Source of the DNA: Polaromonas sp.
GTDB lineage: Bacteria; Pseudomonadota; Gammaproteobacteria; Burkholderiales; Burkholderiaceae_C
Assembly: GCF_013817205.1 (NCBI RefSeq)
Contig: NZ_JACDDD010000015.1
Location: forward strand, 1 to 52,744
DNA: 52,744 nt
Reading direction: 5' to 3'
Every line of letters begins with the position of its first letter. Position 1 is the first letter of the stretch. A program made the position numbers and the translations under genes. The notes beneath the pieces are model-generated. The model was not told the origin of the DNA and searched no databases. It saw only the letters and a program-made list of their open reading frames with translations. This document shows positions 1 to 9,167 of the stretch, in pieces.

Positions 1-1599
1 GGTTGGTACCGGCCTATTTGCGACACCGATATTCAAAGAATAGCCAACCGTCCCTGGCAATTCTTCCGGCACCCCAAACGGTGCGCCCAAAACATATACC
101 GGCCAACGCGCGGCTAACACTACGGTGGTCACAGCACTGCTTTCGGTCAATGAAGCCAAGACCTTCCTGTTAAAGGTTTCGCACTCCTGATATTCCGTAC
201 CACCTCTGATCACCTTTGCCCCTATCAACGGCGGACAGCTGGTTTTGGTCAACTGGAGCATTTCAGACTCGGCAAGCCCAGACATAACCCGCACGCCTGG
301 AACTATGGCCTCGGCGTGGGAATCCCCCCAAACCACCACGCCTGTTTTTGTTGTCCCTGTAAGACGTTGACTCGTGCAGTTGGCCCATGGGGGCAACACA
401 ATATTCGCCATGTCAAGATGGCAACCAGCCCTTGAGGCATTGAAATCCAGAGCGGCTTCTTGTGCCGCCATGACATCGGGACGAATCCTATCAGGGAAGC
501 CTTTGTAGGCCAGCGTCGTCCCTGCTGCTGCGCACAGTAACAGCCCCGGTAACGCAAATTTTACAAGCAGCCCAGAGGGTCGGCCCGCCTCGCCGCCGCC
601 ACGAAAAGGCTGCTCAACGTAGCGCCAGGTCAACCACGCCAGCACCATCGAGATACCGACAGCAACAATCGCCTCTGCCACTGGAAGCTGACCCAGATTC
701 AGGACCCGAATATAGACAAGTAGCGGCCAGTGCCACAAATACAGTGAGTACGAAATCAATCCGACCAAGACCAAAGGGCGCGCACTCAGTACATAGCGAT
801 TAACCACAGCATCTTTGCCAGCGGCAATCAGCAAAACAGCACCCAGGCAAGGCGGCAACGCGTTCCAGCCCGGAAATGGCAAAGCCTTATTCAAAAAAAA
901 GACGCTGACAAGCAACAAACCCAGGCCCACCAGCGAGCAGATATGTTTCCAGCGACTGCCTGCGATAGAGCCCAGGTAACCGGCGGCTAGCGCGGCACCC
1001 ATCAACAACTCCCAGGCGCGAAACGGGAGCAGATAAAACACCGCATCGGGCGTCTTTGCCAACAGGAAACACGCTCCGGCCAACGAAAGAACAAGCAACG
1101 TCACGACTGTCCACTTCAGCTTCCATCCACGGCGATACGATAAAGCCAAAAGCAGGGGCCAGACAACATAAAACTGCTCCTCTACCGCCAGAGACCAAGT
1201 GTGCAGGAAAGGCTTGAGTTCCGCAGCAACATCAAAATACCCAGCCTGTCTCCAGAAAAGGAAGTTGGATACAAACAGATTGGTTGCCAGGATCGATTTA
1301 GAAAGGCCAGCGAGCTCGAGCGGCAGCAAAACGAGTAACCCGAGCAGAAAAATGCTGGCAATCACTACGTAGAGAGCCGGCAAAATCCGTCTGGCTCGTC
1401 GTATATAAAAACTTGCCAACGGAAAAAGCTGCGCTTCTTTCATCTCCATCAATATTCGGGTGATTAGAAACCCGGAAATGACAAAGAAAATATCTACCCC
1501 CGCAAAACCACCGGAAAGCGACTGAATTCCAGCATGAAAGAAAACAACGGATAGAACAGCAATTGCCCGCAGCCCATCAATGTCTGGGCGGTATGTCAT
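1..1599 (-). CDS. OafA/YrhL-type acyltransferase with SGNH domain, partial
   Basis: The minus strand is open from an ATG at 1599 to the left edge (533 codons, no stop), so the C-terminus lies outside the window. It begins with the typical acyltransferase-3 start (YRPDIDGLRAIAV), followed by FFVISGFLIT and about ten hydrophobic segments. This membrane domain is known to carry acyl groups across the inner membrane. After it, near codons 420-440, comes a periplasmic SGNH-hydrolase block with the nucleophile motif GDSHAEA (around bases 300-330). The two-domain layout matches O-acetyltransferases of surface polysaccharides, usually about 650 residues. It is the last visible gene of the O-antigen locus and probably O-acylates that polymer. 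The acyl group and target are inference. Confidence 0.9.
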   Translation of the reverse strand, partial: MTYRPDIDGLRAIAVLSVVFFHAGIQSLSGGFAGVDIFFVISGFLITRILMEMKEAQLFPLASFYIRRARRILPALYVVIASIFLLGLLVLLPLELAGLSKSILATNLFVSNFLFWRQAGYFDVAAELKPFLHTWSLAVEEQFYVVWPLLLALSYRRGWKLKWTVVTLLVLSLAGACFLLAKTPDAVFYLLPFRAWELLMGAALAAGYLGSIAGSRWKHICSLVGLGLLLVSVFFLNKALPFPGWNALPPCLGAVLLIAAGKDAVVNRYVLSARPLVLVGLISYSLYLWHWPLLVYIRVLNLGQLPVAEAIVAVGISMVLAWLTWRYVEQPFRGGGEAGRPSGLLVKFALPGLLLCAAAGTTLAYKGFPDRIRPDVMAAQEAALDFNASRAGCHLDMANIVLPPWANCTSQRLTGTTKTGVVVWGDSHAEAIVPGVRVMSGLAESEMLQLTKTSCPPLIGAKVIRGGTEYQECETFNRKVLASLTESSAVTTVVLAARWPVYVLGAPFGVPEELPGTVGYSLNIGVANRPVPT

Positions 1600-1615
1600 G
1601 GACCACAAAATTTCG

Positions 1616-2938
1616 TCATGACCACGTTCGTCTATTAACGTAGTTGTAGGCAAATCGTGCCAGTCTTAACAAGACGGGCGAAGTATTCAGGGCGCGCACA
1701 ACCTTTTGCCGTAACCTCCTTTGTCGCCACACTAGTTCATACCGCTCAGTAGTCACATCATTCTTGTAGCGCTGTATGACATCCTGGACATCATCAACTG
1801 AGCTCCGAACATTTTTCTTGGAAATTAGCCCTATGGCGGTGTCAATGATTTGTTGGGCCCGATTTTGGCATCGCAGTTCATTTGTATCAAGAATTGCGGA
1901 ACGGCATCTACTTATCATTTTTTGAACAGCGGGCCGGTCCTGCATCGCCTCAAGCACACGTTCAAAATCTGACGCATCACCTTTGATAGGAATGTAATGC
2001 TCCCACGGCTCAATTACGCCGCTGTAGCGCCCCTGAACCAGAATCTGGCAACTATCTAGAAGTGCCGCCTCCATCACTCGAGGTGAAATCGCGGTAAATT
2101 CGTGCAGGCTGTCCTGCCCTTTAAAACAGGCAGCTTCCACTTCCTCAAAAGAGGCTTCAGGATGTGCGGTTACGTAAGCCCGAACATCATGCTGAACTTT
2201 TCCCCTGGGGTCCAACAGACTGCTACCACTGTTGCTTCCTAGAGTGAATTTCGAATTGCCGATAAAGTCCAGCCAGGCTTCCCCCAAAAGCGTTCCTTGT
2301 TCACCAATTACTATATCTGTGACAAGTCCTGCGTTTTCAGCTTTCTTTGCAAAATCGCGCCCTATGGTCCACTTTGTCTCGCCGACCCTGCCAAAATAAG
2401 GAAGAAGTTTTCTTGCTCTGTAACCCACATCAATTGATCTAATATCAAATGGTTTGGGCCTGACCCCGATCAGAACTTCATCAATATACCCTGTATAAGC
2501 GAGACGAATTTCTCCCGTTTTGTGATATTTTGGATAAAGCAGCTCCCGATGTTCTGCAATTACAGAGTACACAACATCTATTCGCCATTCACACATCCAT
2601 TCATCCAACAACTCATGGCAATCATATTCATCCTGTGGAAAAGCCATCTTTACTGCGCTACTGTCTTTGACAAAAGAATATGCAGTCTTCAGACGTTCGA
2701 AAGCCTTAGTGGACGACCAGCGTCCGCAGAGCAAAGTCACGTCCAACACAATCAAATCGAAAGGCGTGTCTTTGATGTAATTGGGCAAAGGAAGAGCGGT
2801 GTCATGGTAGAGATAATTATGCTCGGGGCAGCTTCTCTCCAGAATGAACACGTGATGTCTCAGAAAAAACGGCACAGCTCTGGCGTCTCCCAGGCTATGC
2901 AGTACCAAGATGTTTAGTTTATCGAGACTGGGCTTCAC
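1616..2938 (-). CDS. CgeB-like family 1 glycosyltransferase (paralogue A)
   Basis: A 440-residue protein with no signal peptide or membrane segment. It is recognisably related to the 4838-6178 product: both carry QDEYD, a VGYR(A/G)R segment, a GS(N/S)..D..G stretch, SPR(I/V)(F/M)EA and YSGVI-PWEH in the same order. The C-terminal part (about 190-350) resembles the glycosyl transferases group 1 type 2 domain of spore-coat CgeB-like proteins. Only a GTG at 2938 gives a sensible start, three bases after the TGA of the AsnB-like gene, which suggests coupling. It probably transfers a sugar to the lipid-linked O-antigen in the cytoplasm. Donor and linkage cannot be read from the sequence. Confidence 0.75.
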   Translation of the reverse strand: MKPSLDKLNILVLHSLGDARAVPFFLRHHVFILERSCPEHNYLYHDTALPLPNYIKDTPFDLIVLDVTLLCGRWSSTKAFERLKTAYSFVKDSSAVKMAFPQDEYDCHELLDEWMCEWRIDVVYSVIAEHRELLYPKYHKTGEIRLAYTGYIDEVLIGVRPKPFDIRSIDVGYRARKLLPYFGRVGETKWTIGRDFAKKAENAGLVTDIVIGEQGTLLGEAWLDFIGNSKFTLGSNSGSSLLDPRGKVQHDVRAYVTAHPEASFEEVEAACFKGQDSLHEFTAISPRVMEAALLDSCQILVQGRYSGVIEPWEHYIPIKGDASDFERVLEAMQDRPAVQKMISRCRSAILDTNELRCQNRAQQIIDTAIGLISKKNVRSSVDDVQDVIQRYKNDVTTERYELVWRQRRLRQKVVRALNTSPVLLRLARFAYNYVNRRTWS

Positions 2939-2941
2939 TTT

Positions 2942-4834
2942 TCAATCTACAAACTGTCGATGCCATAATTCAAGGCTTAAAAGAGCCCAAAGGTTTCGAC
3001 CATAAACGCTCTGTGAATCTAGTATTGAATCAATCGACAGACCGTTGGCTAGGTAAGACCGATCACGTGCACGTTTCGAGCCGAGAATGTCCCCAATAAA
3101 ATCACGCGTCGGCCCACCACGTTTAAGCCACAAATTTAGGGGCACCGGGAATCCCATCTTGTCCTTGCGCTCGCGAATCGCAGTTGGCAGCCGATTCGCA
3201 AATGCTGATTTGAGCAAGCGTTTCAGTTCACCGTTCTGAAACTTGATATTGGCGGGAATCGTAGCCGCAAATTCCACCAAAGGGTGGTCGAGGAACGGTA
3301 CTCTTGACTCAACACCATGAGCCATGCTCATCCTATCTTCAACTTGCAACAGAGCGGGCAACAAAGTCTTGAAATCGAAATGAGTCATGGAATCAAAATA
3401 GGACTCCTTGCCTACATTCTGGCCCCAGAAGATACTCTTGAACTCTTCAAACGTTGCTTTTTGATTGATTGCCCCGGGCGCAAGAATGTCCCCAAAGGTG
3501 TTGGCACGGTTCACTAGCCGCCAGTAACGTTCGTCCCGCTCGCCAAATAAGCCATTCGACCAAAATTCGCGTAGCAGCGGCTTGTATTGGCGGAGGGTTT
3601 CGAGATTGGGAATGATGGACTCATAGGTGACGACGTAGTTGCCATTACCCAGCGATCCCTCTATGGCCCCTTTGATACATTGCTCGAAGTACGCAACCAG
3701 GTAACGAGCATACCCGCCGAAGATTTCGTCGCCACCTTGGCCACCTAACACAACCTTAATATGCTCGCCCACCTGTTTGGAAACCATGTACTGCGGAAAA
3801 GAGCCAGGCCCTGCCGCAGGCTGATCCAAGTGCCAGATCACCTTTGCGATGTTATCAACAAAATCCTGCTCGCCAATATCCGCCACATGCAACTGCATGC
3901 CTTGTTCATCTGCCAGTGTTCTGGCATATTGCGATTCATCAAAGCCGGAGCCGTCCAAAAAACGTCCATTGAAAGCCTTGAACGGACCGTTCGGGCGAAC
4001 GTCTCGCGCCAGTGCAGCAAGCAAACTGGAATCCACGCCGCCGCTAACATAGCTGCCTACCTCAACATCCGCGCGCAGGTGAACGCGAACTGAATCAAGC
4101 AGCAATTCGCGCAAGCGTTCTGTAAACCAACGCTCCGTGTGGTCATAGTCGACCCTATAGTGAACCTCCCAATATCTCATCGGTTTAGGCGGCTCACCAG
4201 GAGAAAGCGTGGCGAAATGTGCGGCAGGAAATTGCCAAACACCATCCATCAAGGTTTTTTCGCCCAAACAGAACTGAAAACTAAAATAATCCGAAAGCGC
4301 CCGTTCGTTTACGAGGCGATGCTCCAAGAAAGGGAGCAGCGCCTTTATCTCAGAAGCAAAATAGAGCCCGTCTGAGGTTTTAACCCAGTAGAGGGGTTTG
4401 ATTCCAAAGCGATCACGTGCCAAAAACAACTTTTGCTCGACTGCGTCCCAAATCGCGATCGCAAACATCCCTCGCAAACGGTTTAAGCAGTCCGAACCCC
4501 AACGCTGAAATGCACGCAATACAACCTCGGTGTCAGACTGGGTGCGAAACTCACCTTCACCCAACTCTTGGCGAAGTTCAATGTAGTTATATATTTCCCC
4601 GTTATAGATGATGGTGTAACGTCCGTCATCACTATGCATCGGCTGCGCACCCATCTGCAAGTCAATGATTGAAAGTCGTACGTGTCCAAAGCCGACTTGT
4701 CCGTTAGCCGAGGTCCACTTGCCCGTACCATCGGGGCCTCGGTGACGAATGCGGCTCAAGCCGACATCAAGCGCATCGGACGATCGCTCCACAGCAAACG
4801 GGCCACTTCCAACAAAACCAAAGATTCCGCACAT
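2942..4834 (-). CDS. asnB: AsnB-like glutamine-dependent amidotransferase (copy 1)
   Basis: A 630-residue class II asparagine synthetase-like protein. The N-terminal nucleophile cysteine follows Met1 (MCGIFGF), with RHRGPDG and YNGEIYN of the glutaminase domain. The synthetase domain has the PP-loop SGGVDSS near residue 265 and the conserved EDRMSMAHG and ESRVPFLDH blocks. Length and motifs are full, so it should be active. Free-standing AsnB homologues in O-antigen loci with diacetamido-uronic acid genes are thought to amidate the uronic acid carboxyl to a uronamide. I favour that role over asparagine synthesis because of the neighbours (twin glycosyltransferases on both sides). A second full-length copy lies at 17379-19265. 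Confidence 0.9.
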   Translation of the reverse strand: MCGIFGFVGSGPFAVERSSDALDVGLSRIRHRGPDGTGKWTSANGQVGFGHVRLSIIDLQMGAQPMHSDDGRYTIIYNGEIYNYIELRQELGEGEFRTQSDTEVVLRAFQRWGSDCLNRLRGMFAIAIWDAVEQKLFLARDRFGIKPLYWVKTSDGLYFASEIKALLPFLEHRLVNERALSDYFSFQFCLGEKTLMDGVWQFPAAHFATLSPGEPPKPMRYWEVHYRVDYDHTERWFTERLRELLLDSVRVHLRADVEVGSYVSGGVDSSLLAALARDVRPNGPFKAFNGRFLDGSGFDESQYARTLADEQGMQLHVADIGEQDFVDNIAKVIWHLDQPAAGPGSFPQYMVSKQVGEHIKVVLGGQGGDEIFGGYARYLVAYFEQCIKGAIEGSLGNGNYVVTYESIIPNLETLRQYKPLLREFWSNGLFGERDERYWRLVNRANTFGDILAPGAINQKATFEEFKSIFWGQNVGKESYFDSMTHFDFKTLLPALLQVEDRMSMAHGVESRVPFLDHPLVEFAATIPANIKFQNGELKRLLKSAFANRLPTAIRERKDKMGFPVPLNLWLKRGGPTRDFIGDILGSKRARDRSYLANGLSIDSILDSQSVYGRNLWALLSLELWHRQFVD

Positions 4835-4837
4835 TCT

Positions 4838-6178
4838 TCAACCTTTCCCAACAAGCCGCATCACTCGCGGCTTCCAAGTTAACCTGACAGATTCCGGCAG
4901 CTTCCGCCATAAGTAAATCGCGAGGCGTTTGGCGAAATCTAGAGGGCCGCGAGATGCACTAAACAACTGAAGAAACGTGTCGTTCAAACGCTCTGGAGGG
5001 TACGCCCGAATTGGACAGCTCGTAATCTGAGTCGGAAAACCCGTCCGAATTTGTGTCATGGGTGCCTTCTGGAAACTCCCGGTTACCTCGCCCAAATCCG
5101 TTAAAGAGCTGCCTAGCTCCTCATCTACCATTCCAACAAATGATTTGTATGAATATTTTCCTGAGCGAATGATGTCAAGCCAGGCGCGCTCAGCCATGGC
5201 GTCAAGATACGAATCGTCCTTCAACAACTGGACAACATCTTGCAAATTTGAGCCATCCTTCCTCAATGGGATGAAATGCTCCCAAGGTCGGATTACCCCC
5301 GAATACTCGCCTTCAAATAGAACCAAAACAGTTCTTGAAGCAATGGCTTCAAAAATTCTTGGTGACAACTGGTTCATCAGCCCATCAACTTCCCTGGGAC
5401 GAATAATGCGGTGATAGATATCTTCATCTGGTGTGCCGGGATTTTCATTCCGGTAGTGTTCGACTTCTTGAGAGAGCGTGCCGTCCCAATCGAATACATT
5501 GCTGCCGCTTTCGGACCCGAGCATAGATCTGCACGACACGACGAAGTCATACCATTTAGGTCCGTAGATTCTTTCGTCCTCGCTCCAGGCAATATCATTC
5601 TCTACACCAAATTGATCGCAGTAGGATTTAACCATTTCACCGATTGCGACCTTCTCAAAACCGAGCTGACCATATCGCACGGGTAAAGGTCGGCCACGGT
5701 AACCCACCATCAAACTACGCTGAGAAGGCGGCGGGAGTAGATGGGTAGGGGGAAGCTTTTCTGGAACGTAACCCGTGAGGTTTGTTACAAAGCGTGTTTG
5801 AGGAAATTCCTCTCTGGGATAAACAGTGGCTATACCAGCCTCCGGGACTACGGTGAAGACCAGCCGCATGCCCAACTTTTTGATCCAATGCCACGCTCTC
5901 TTCGGGTGGTCATATTCATCTTGAATGAAGAGGAATTTCAGCCCACCATAATTCTCTAAAGCTTCGGATACCGACGGAGAGATTTGATCAAAAGGAAGTC
6001 TTAGTGTGAAATGGATACCGACCGCATCAAAATTTAGCAGATTGACATTTAATTCAAAATAAGCGTCGACGTGCGCAAAAAATATTCGGTGTTGGGAATG
6101 CTCTGCAAAACAAGCCAGATGTTCATAAACGGTATTTGTGAAAGTCTGCGTCGAGTTGTAGAGAATTAAAACATTCAT
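4838..6178 (-). CDS. CgeB-like family 1 glycosyltransferase (paralogue B)
   Basis: A 446-residue protein starting at ATG 6178 (MNVLILYN), seven bases past the methyltransferase stop. An in-frame TTG at 6184 is a less likely start. It shares with the 1616-2938 product the motifs QDEYD, VGYRGR, SPRIFEA and EYSGVIRPWEH. The pattern is an N-terminal Rossmann-like half, a middle GxR block and a C-terminal donor-binding-like half with the conserved E and H. No membrane segment is visible. It is probably a cytoplasmic glycosyltransferase adding a late or capping sugar. Specificity is unknown. The pair of paralogues brackets the AsnB-like gene, which suggests duplication within a mobile cassette. Confidence 0.75.
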   Translation of the reverse strand: MNVLILYNSTQTFTNTVYEHLACFAEHSQHRIFFAHVDAYFELNVNLLNFDAVGIHFTLRLPFDQISPSVSEALENYGGLKFLFIQDEYDHPKRAWHWIKKLGMRLVFTVVPEAGIATVYPREEFPQTRFVTNLTGYVPEKLPPTHLLPPPSQRSLMVGYRGRPLPVRYGQLGFEKVAIGEMVKSYCDQFGVENDIAWSEDERIYGPKWYDFVVSCRSMLGSESGSNVFDWDGTLSQEVEHYRNENPGTPDEDIYHRIIRPREVDGLMNQLSPRIFEAIASRTVLVLFEGEYSGVIRPWEHFIPLRKDGSNLQDVVQLLKDDSYLDAMAERAWLDIIRSGKYSYKSFVGMVDEELGSSLTDLGEVTGSFQKAPMTQIRTGFPTQITSCPIRAYPPERLNDTFLQLFSASRGPLDFAKRLAIYLWRKLPESVRLTWKPRVMRLVGKG

Positions 6179-6184
6179 GGCCAA

Positions 6185-7009
6185 TTACTTAGTTGCAGTC
6201 GCATATATGTCCAACCCCACAATAGATGGCCACTTTGTCTTGAGCAAATCTTCTCTCGATCTCTTTTGAAATGGACGCTCCTGTGCGATGTTTTCAGTAG
6301 TGGCATTAACAGAGGAAAAAGCCCTGCAGAAATGCTTTAAGGACCGCGCAGAAATCCAATCAGTATGAGGAGCTAAATCACCCTCCGCACTGGCGTCGTA
6401 TGCCGCACTTTGCTTTTTTGAGCTTTCCCCGACCACACCATGATAGCCAAAGCACTCCTTCATAGAGTAGTTAAGGGTAAGAATTGGTGACGTCAAAAGC
6501 CTGCGATACGAATAAGCGTAATAAACCATAAAGATCAGCCGTCCCCCTGGTTTGAGCAAGCGGTAGCACTGATCGATAGCCAACTGCAGATTCCCCGTGT
6601 GGTGCAAACAGCCAATCGCTGTGACGTAATCAAAAGTGCCGGGGTCGAACGGCGGACTAAGAATACTTCCTTGAACCGCGTTTCCTGCGAGATGACATTG
6701 GGACAGCCTGTGGTTGACCATGGATACCGGTCCTTGCGCAATGTCCAGTCCGGTATACAACGCCCCAGATTCTGCCAAGCGCTGCGCCACTGTGCCATAC
6801 CCAAGACCAATATCGAGCACCTTTTTGTTCGGCATTTCTGCAAATGGTATATGGTCAAATAGATATGGATAATAGTCAAAATACCAATCATCAAACTTCT
6901 TGAGCGAAGCAATAGATGAATCAGTAACGCCGAGTACTTTGGCAATATTGCTTCCACAAAGTTCATCCCAATAGACCGCGTTTTTTTCAGAAATTTTAGT
7001 AGTTTGCAT
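6185..7009 (-). CDS. Class I SAM-dependent methyltransferase
   Basis: A 274-residue protein from ATG 7009 (MQTTKISEKN). An in-frame ATG at 7069 would add a hydrophobic 20-residue extension that looks like leader DNA, and neither start has a good ribosome site. SAM-binding motif I is VLDIGLGYGTV near residue 68, and the acidic motif II is YTGLDIAQG. FDYVTAIGCLHHTG and LKPGGRLI complete a Methyltransf_11-type fold. In ABC-exported O-antigens, methylation of the non-reducing end can stop chain growth and mark the chain for the Wzt C-terminal domain. That role is a reasonable inference here but is unproved. Confidence 0.8.
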   Translation of the reverse strand: MQTTKISEKNAVYWDELCGSNIAKVLGVTDSSIASLKKFDDWYFDYYPYLFDHIPFAEMPNKKVLDIGLGYGTVAQRLAESGALYTGLDIAQGPVSMVNHRLSQCHLAGNAVQGSILSPPFDPGTFDYVTAIGCLHHTGNLQLAIDQCYRLLKPGGRLIFMVYYAYSYRRLLTSPILTLNYSMKECFGYHGVVGESSKKQSAAYDASAEGDLAPHTDWISARSLKHFCRAFSSVNATTENIAQERPFQKRSREDLLKTKWPSIVGLDIYATATK

Positions 7010-7152
7010 ATTATTTTTTAAGACCAAGAAGACGATTAAGACCTTGACGAAATGCGCTGCCGATTTCATATTATGTGTTAAAAGGAGATCGTCGCCGACA
7101 GCCGGAATATTTTAGTGTCAACCCTCCGGAGGTATCGATTTTGTACAGTTAT
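7010..7152. other. Intergenic gap with CCTCCGGAGG palindrome
   Basis: This is the largest non-coding gap in the left part of the O-antigen locus, between the ABC permease stop and the methyltransferase start. It holds a perfect 10-bp palindrome CCTCCGGAGG at 7123-7132. On the minus strand a TTGACA lies just beyond it, but no matching -10 box follows at 16-18 bp, so I do not call a promoter. The gap also marks a visible fall in G+C content towards the left, so it may be a junction between two blocks of the locus. Confidence 0.4.
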
Positions 7153-7938
7153 CTAAATCGCAGAATCAAAATACCCCTTTGCGCGTCTGAATGCGATTAA
7201 TCCAAAATAGAACATGCCAAGCGACAACAAACCGACATAAAGCAGCCCAGATAAATTCGGCACACGGTGTTCCAAGAGTATTGCACGATATCCATCAGCG
7301 ATCTGATAGAGAGGGTTGACAACCGACATGCTCTGGGCAAACTTCGGCATACTTTCGAAAGAGTAAAAGATTGGAGTCATGAACATGATTGCTGTCAATA
7401 CCGTCGGCAGGATTTGAATGACGTCACGGATAAATACAGCGATTGCAGACAGCCAAATGCCTATCGCAGCTGCAAATGAAAACTGCAGTACCACCACCAC
7501 TGGCAAAAGTAGAACGTGCCATGTGATTGATGCTCCTGACCAAAGCAGCAATACAAAAAGAAACGAGAGACTTACAGCCAAGTTGATTACTCCAACCAAG
7601 GTACCCGCGATTGGCAAAAGCTCTGTCTTGAAAGCCATATTTTTCACCATACCCGAAGCGCCCACCACGGATGTCGTCGATGCCATGATTGACTCCTGGA
7701 GCGCAATCCAAGGGCCATACCCGCTGATGAGCCAGATTACATAAGCGAGGGTTGTGTCTGCGCCTGGTAATTTGACCTTGAATACGAATCCGAACACGTA
7801 TGTATAGAGGCCCAGCATAAACAGCGGATTGGTGACGGCCCAGAAACTGCCAAGCGAAGACCCCAGATAGCGGTCGCGAATGTTCATCTTGAACAGGTTC
7901 AAGAGAAGCCGGACGTCGTGCCGATTGAATCCAAACAA
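7153..7938 (-). CDS. wzm: O-antigen ABC exporter permease (Wzm-like)
   Basis: A 261-residue ABC-2 type membrane protein with about six hydrophobic segments. The start MFGFNRHDVRLLL is followed by the amphipathic stretch IRDRYLGSSLGSFWAVTNP, which is characteristic of Wzm/TagG permeases. AVFIRDVIQILPTVL and FMTPIFYS, near residues 185-210, are also family hallmarks. It forms the inner-membrane channel that flips the undecaprenyl-linked polysaccharide to the periplasm, powered by Wzt. The ATPase gene ends only two bases before the region of its start (7941), so the two are coupled. Only one permease accompanies two ATPase genes. Confidence 0.92.
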   Translation of the reverse strand: MFGFNRHDVRLLLNLFKMNIRDRYLGSSLGSFWAVTNPLFMLGLYTYVFGFVFKVKLPGADTTLAYVIWLISGYGPWIALQESIMASTTSVVGASGMVKNMAFKTELLPIAGTLVGVINLAVSLSFLFVLLLWSGASITWHVLLLPVVVVLQFSFAAAIGIWLSAIAVFIRDVIQILPTVLTAIMFMTPIFYSFESMPKFAQSMSVVNPLYQIADGYRAILLEHRVPNLSGLLYVGLLSLGMFYFGLIAFRRAKGYFDSAI

Positions 7939-7940
7939 GT

Positions 7941-9167
7941 TTACTTCTCCAAAATTGAAGCCGGCTTCACGTTGCCAGACACAGGGTAGTAAAGCATTGG
8001 CTTTCCGCCCGTCGGAGGTGACAGCGAGTACACCTCAAAGATCGAAGACGACTGCGCAAAGACTTCAGCGAGATCTGAAGCAGACTCCCGCAGTTCGACA
8101 TCTAGACGGTAGACTGCAGGGGCGATGGCCAGTGGAGAGAACTCAAGCTCCAATCCACTTGTGCCGCCGGCGAGAGAATAGTCAGCTACGGGAAAATCCT
8201 GCTCAAAAACCTTTAGATCGTCGAGTCGCATGATGCAAACGCGGCAAACAGCCAATGCGTTTTTCGTTGAGACATTTATTTGAATTCTCAACCTCTGTAG
8301 CGCTTCGACGCGAACAACATGCGTCGACGTCTCTCCAGACAGCAACGCCGTGCTTTCGATGCTATAACCGGCTACCAGAGACCGTGTGCCGACATAGGCA
8401 GCAAACCGGGTCAGCAGTGCTGCGTCATCCTCGCCTCGCACCTCATCAATATAGGCCTTGGTGACAGCTGCAGGCGTCCCGTCCATGACGACGCGGCCAT
8501 CTTTCAGATAGATGCAGCGATTGCAAATATCCTGCACGGACTTCATCCCATGCGACACAAGAATGACAATTTTTCCTTTGGCGCAGATTTCAAGAATCCT
8601 GGCGCTGGCCTTCAATGAGAAGGCCGCATCGCCGACCGATAAGGCTTCGTCGATAATCAAGATTTCGGGGTCAATATGACTGATCATCGCAAAAGCGAGC
8701 CTGGACTTCATTCCTGTGGAATACGTGCGAACCGGATAGTCAATGAATTTGTCCAATTCGGCAAAATCGATTATCTGACTGACGACCTCATCGACTTCTG
8801 AACGCGACTTTCCTTGAATTTCCCCATCAACATAGATGTTTTCGCGCCCGCTCAGATCGTCGCGCAAGCCCACACCCAAGGTCATGATGGATGTCACTTT
8901 GCCGTTTGTAAGAATCCGGCCCGAGGTTGAGTTCGAAATGCCAGCAATCATATGCAGCAAAGTGGACTTGCCAGCACCGTTGCGGCCCACGATGCCGAGC
9001 CGCTCCCCCTCCCTGAGTGTGAAGCTCACTTGGTCCACCGCCACCTTGCCACCGGAGTTGCCGTCTTCGCTCCCACTCTGTCCCATCGCACTTATCAGAT
9101 CTGCCGCAGAAGACTTGCCTACCGGATAGACCTTAGAAACGTTTTCAAGGGTCACATACAGGCTCAT
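7941..9167 (-). CDS. wzt: O-antigen ABC exporter ATPase with C-terminal Wzt domain
   Basis: A 408-residue protein. The start is taken at ATG 9167 (MSLYVTLENVSK), which overlaps the stop of the upstream ATPase as ATGA. A longer reading from 9218 has no family support. The nucleotide-binding domain shows Walker A GRNGAGKST, signature YSTGMKSRL, Walker B ILIIDEALSVGD and the H-loop VSHGM. From about residue 250 to 408 there is a beta-rich extension of the type that in Wzt binds the modified non-reducing end of the O-antigen. This extension usually makes the exporter specific for a capped polymer, fitting the methyltransferases in the locus. Confidence 0.9.
   Translation of the reverse strand: MSLYVTLENVSKVYPVGKSSAADLISAMGQSGSEDGNSGGKVAVDQVSFTLREGERLGIVGRNGAGKSTLLHMIAGISNSTSGRILTNGKVTSIMTLGVGLRDDLSGRENIYVDGEIQGKSRSEVDEVVSQIIDFAELDKFIDYPVRTYSTGMKSRLAFAMISHIDPEILIIDEALSVGDAAFSLKASARILEICAKGKIVILVSHGMKSVQDICNRCIYLKDGRVVMDGTPAAVTKAYIDEVRGEDDAALLTRFAAYVGTRSLVAGYSIESTALLSGETSTHVVRVEALQRLRIQINVSTKNALAVCRVCIMRLDDLKVFEQDFPVADYSLAGGTSGLELEFSPLAIAPAVYRLDVELRESASDLAEVFAQSSSIFEVYSLSPPTGGKPMLYYPVSGNVKPASILEK

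Noticed and set aside
7097..7120. TTGACA as a -35 box upstream of the methyltransferase gene (minus strand)
   Set aside because: No plausible -10 box lies 16-18 bases downstream.
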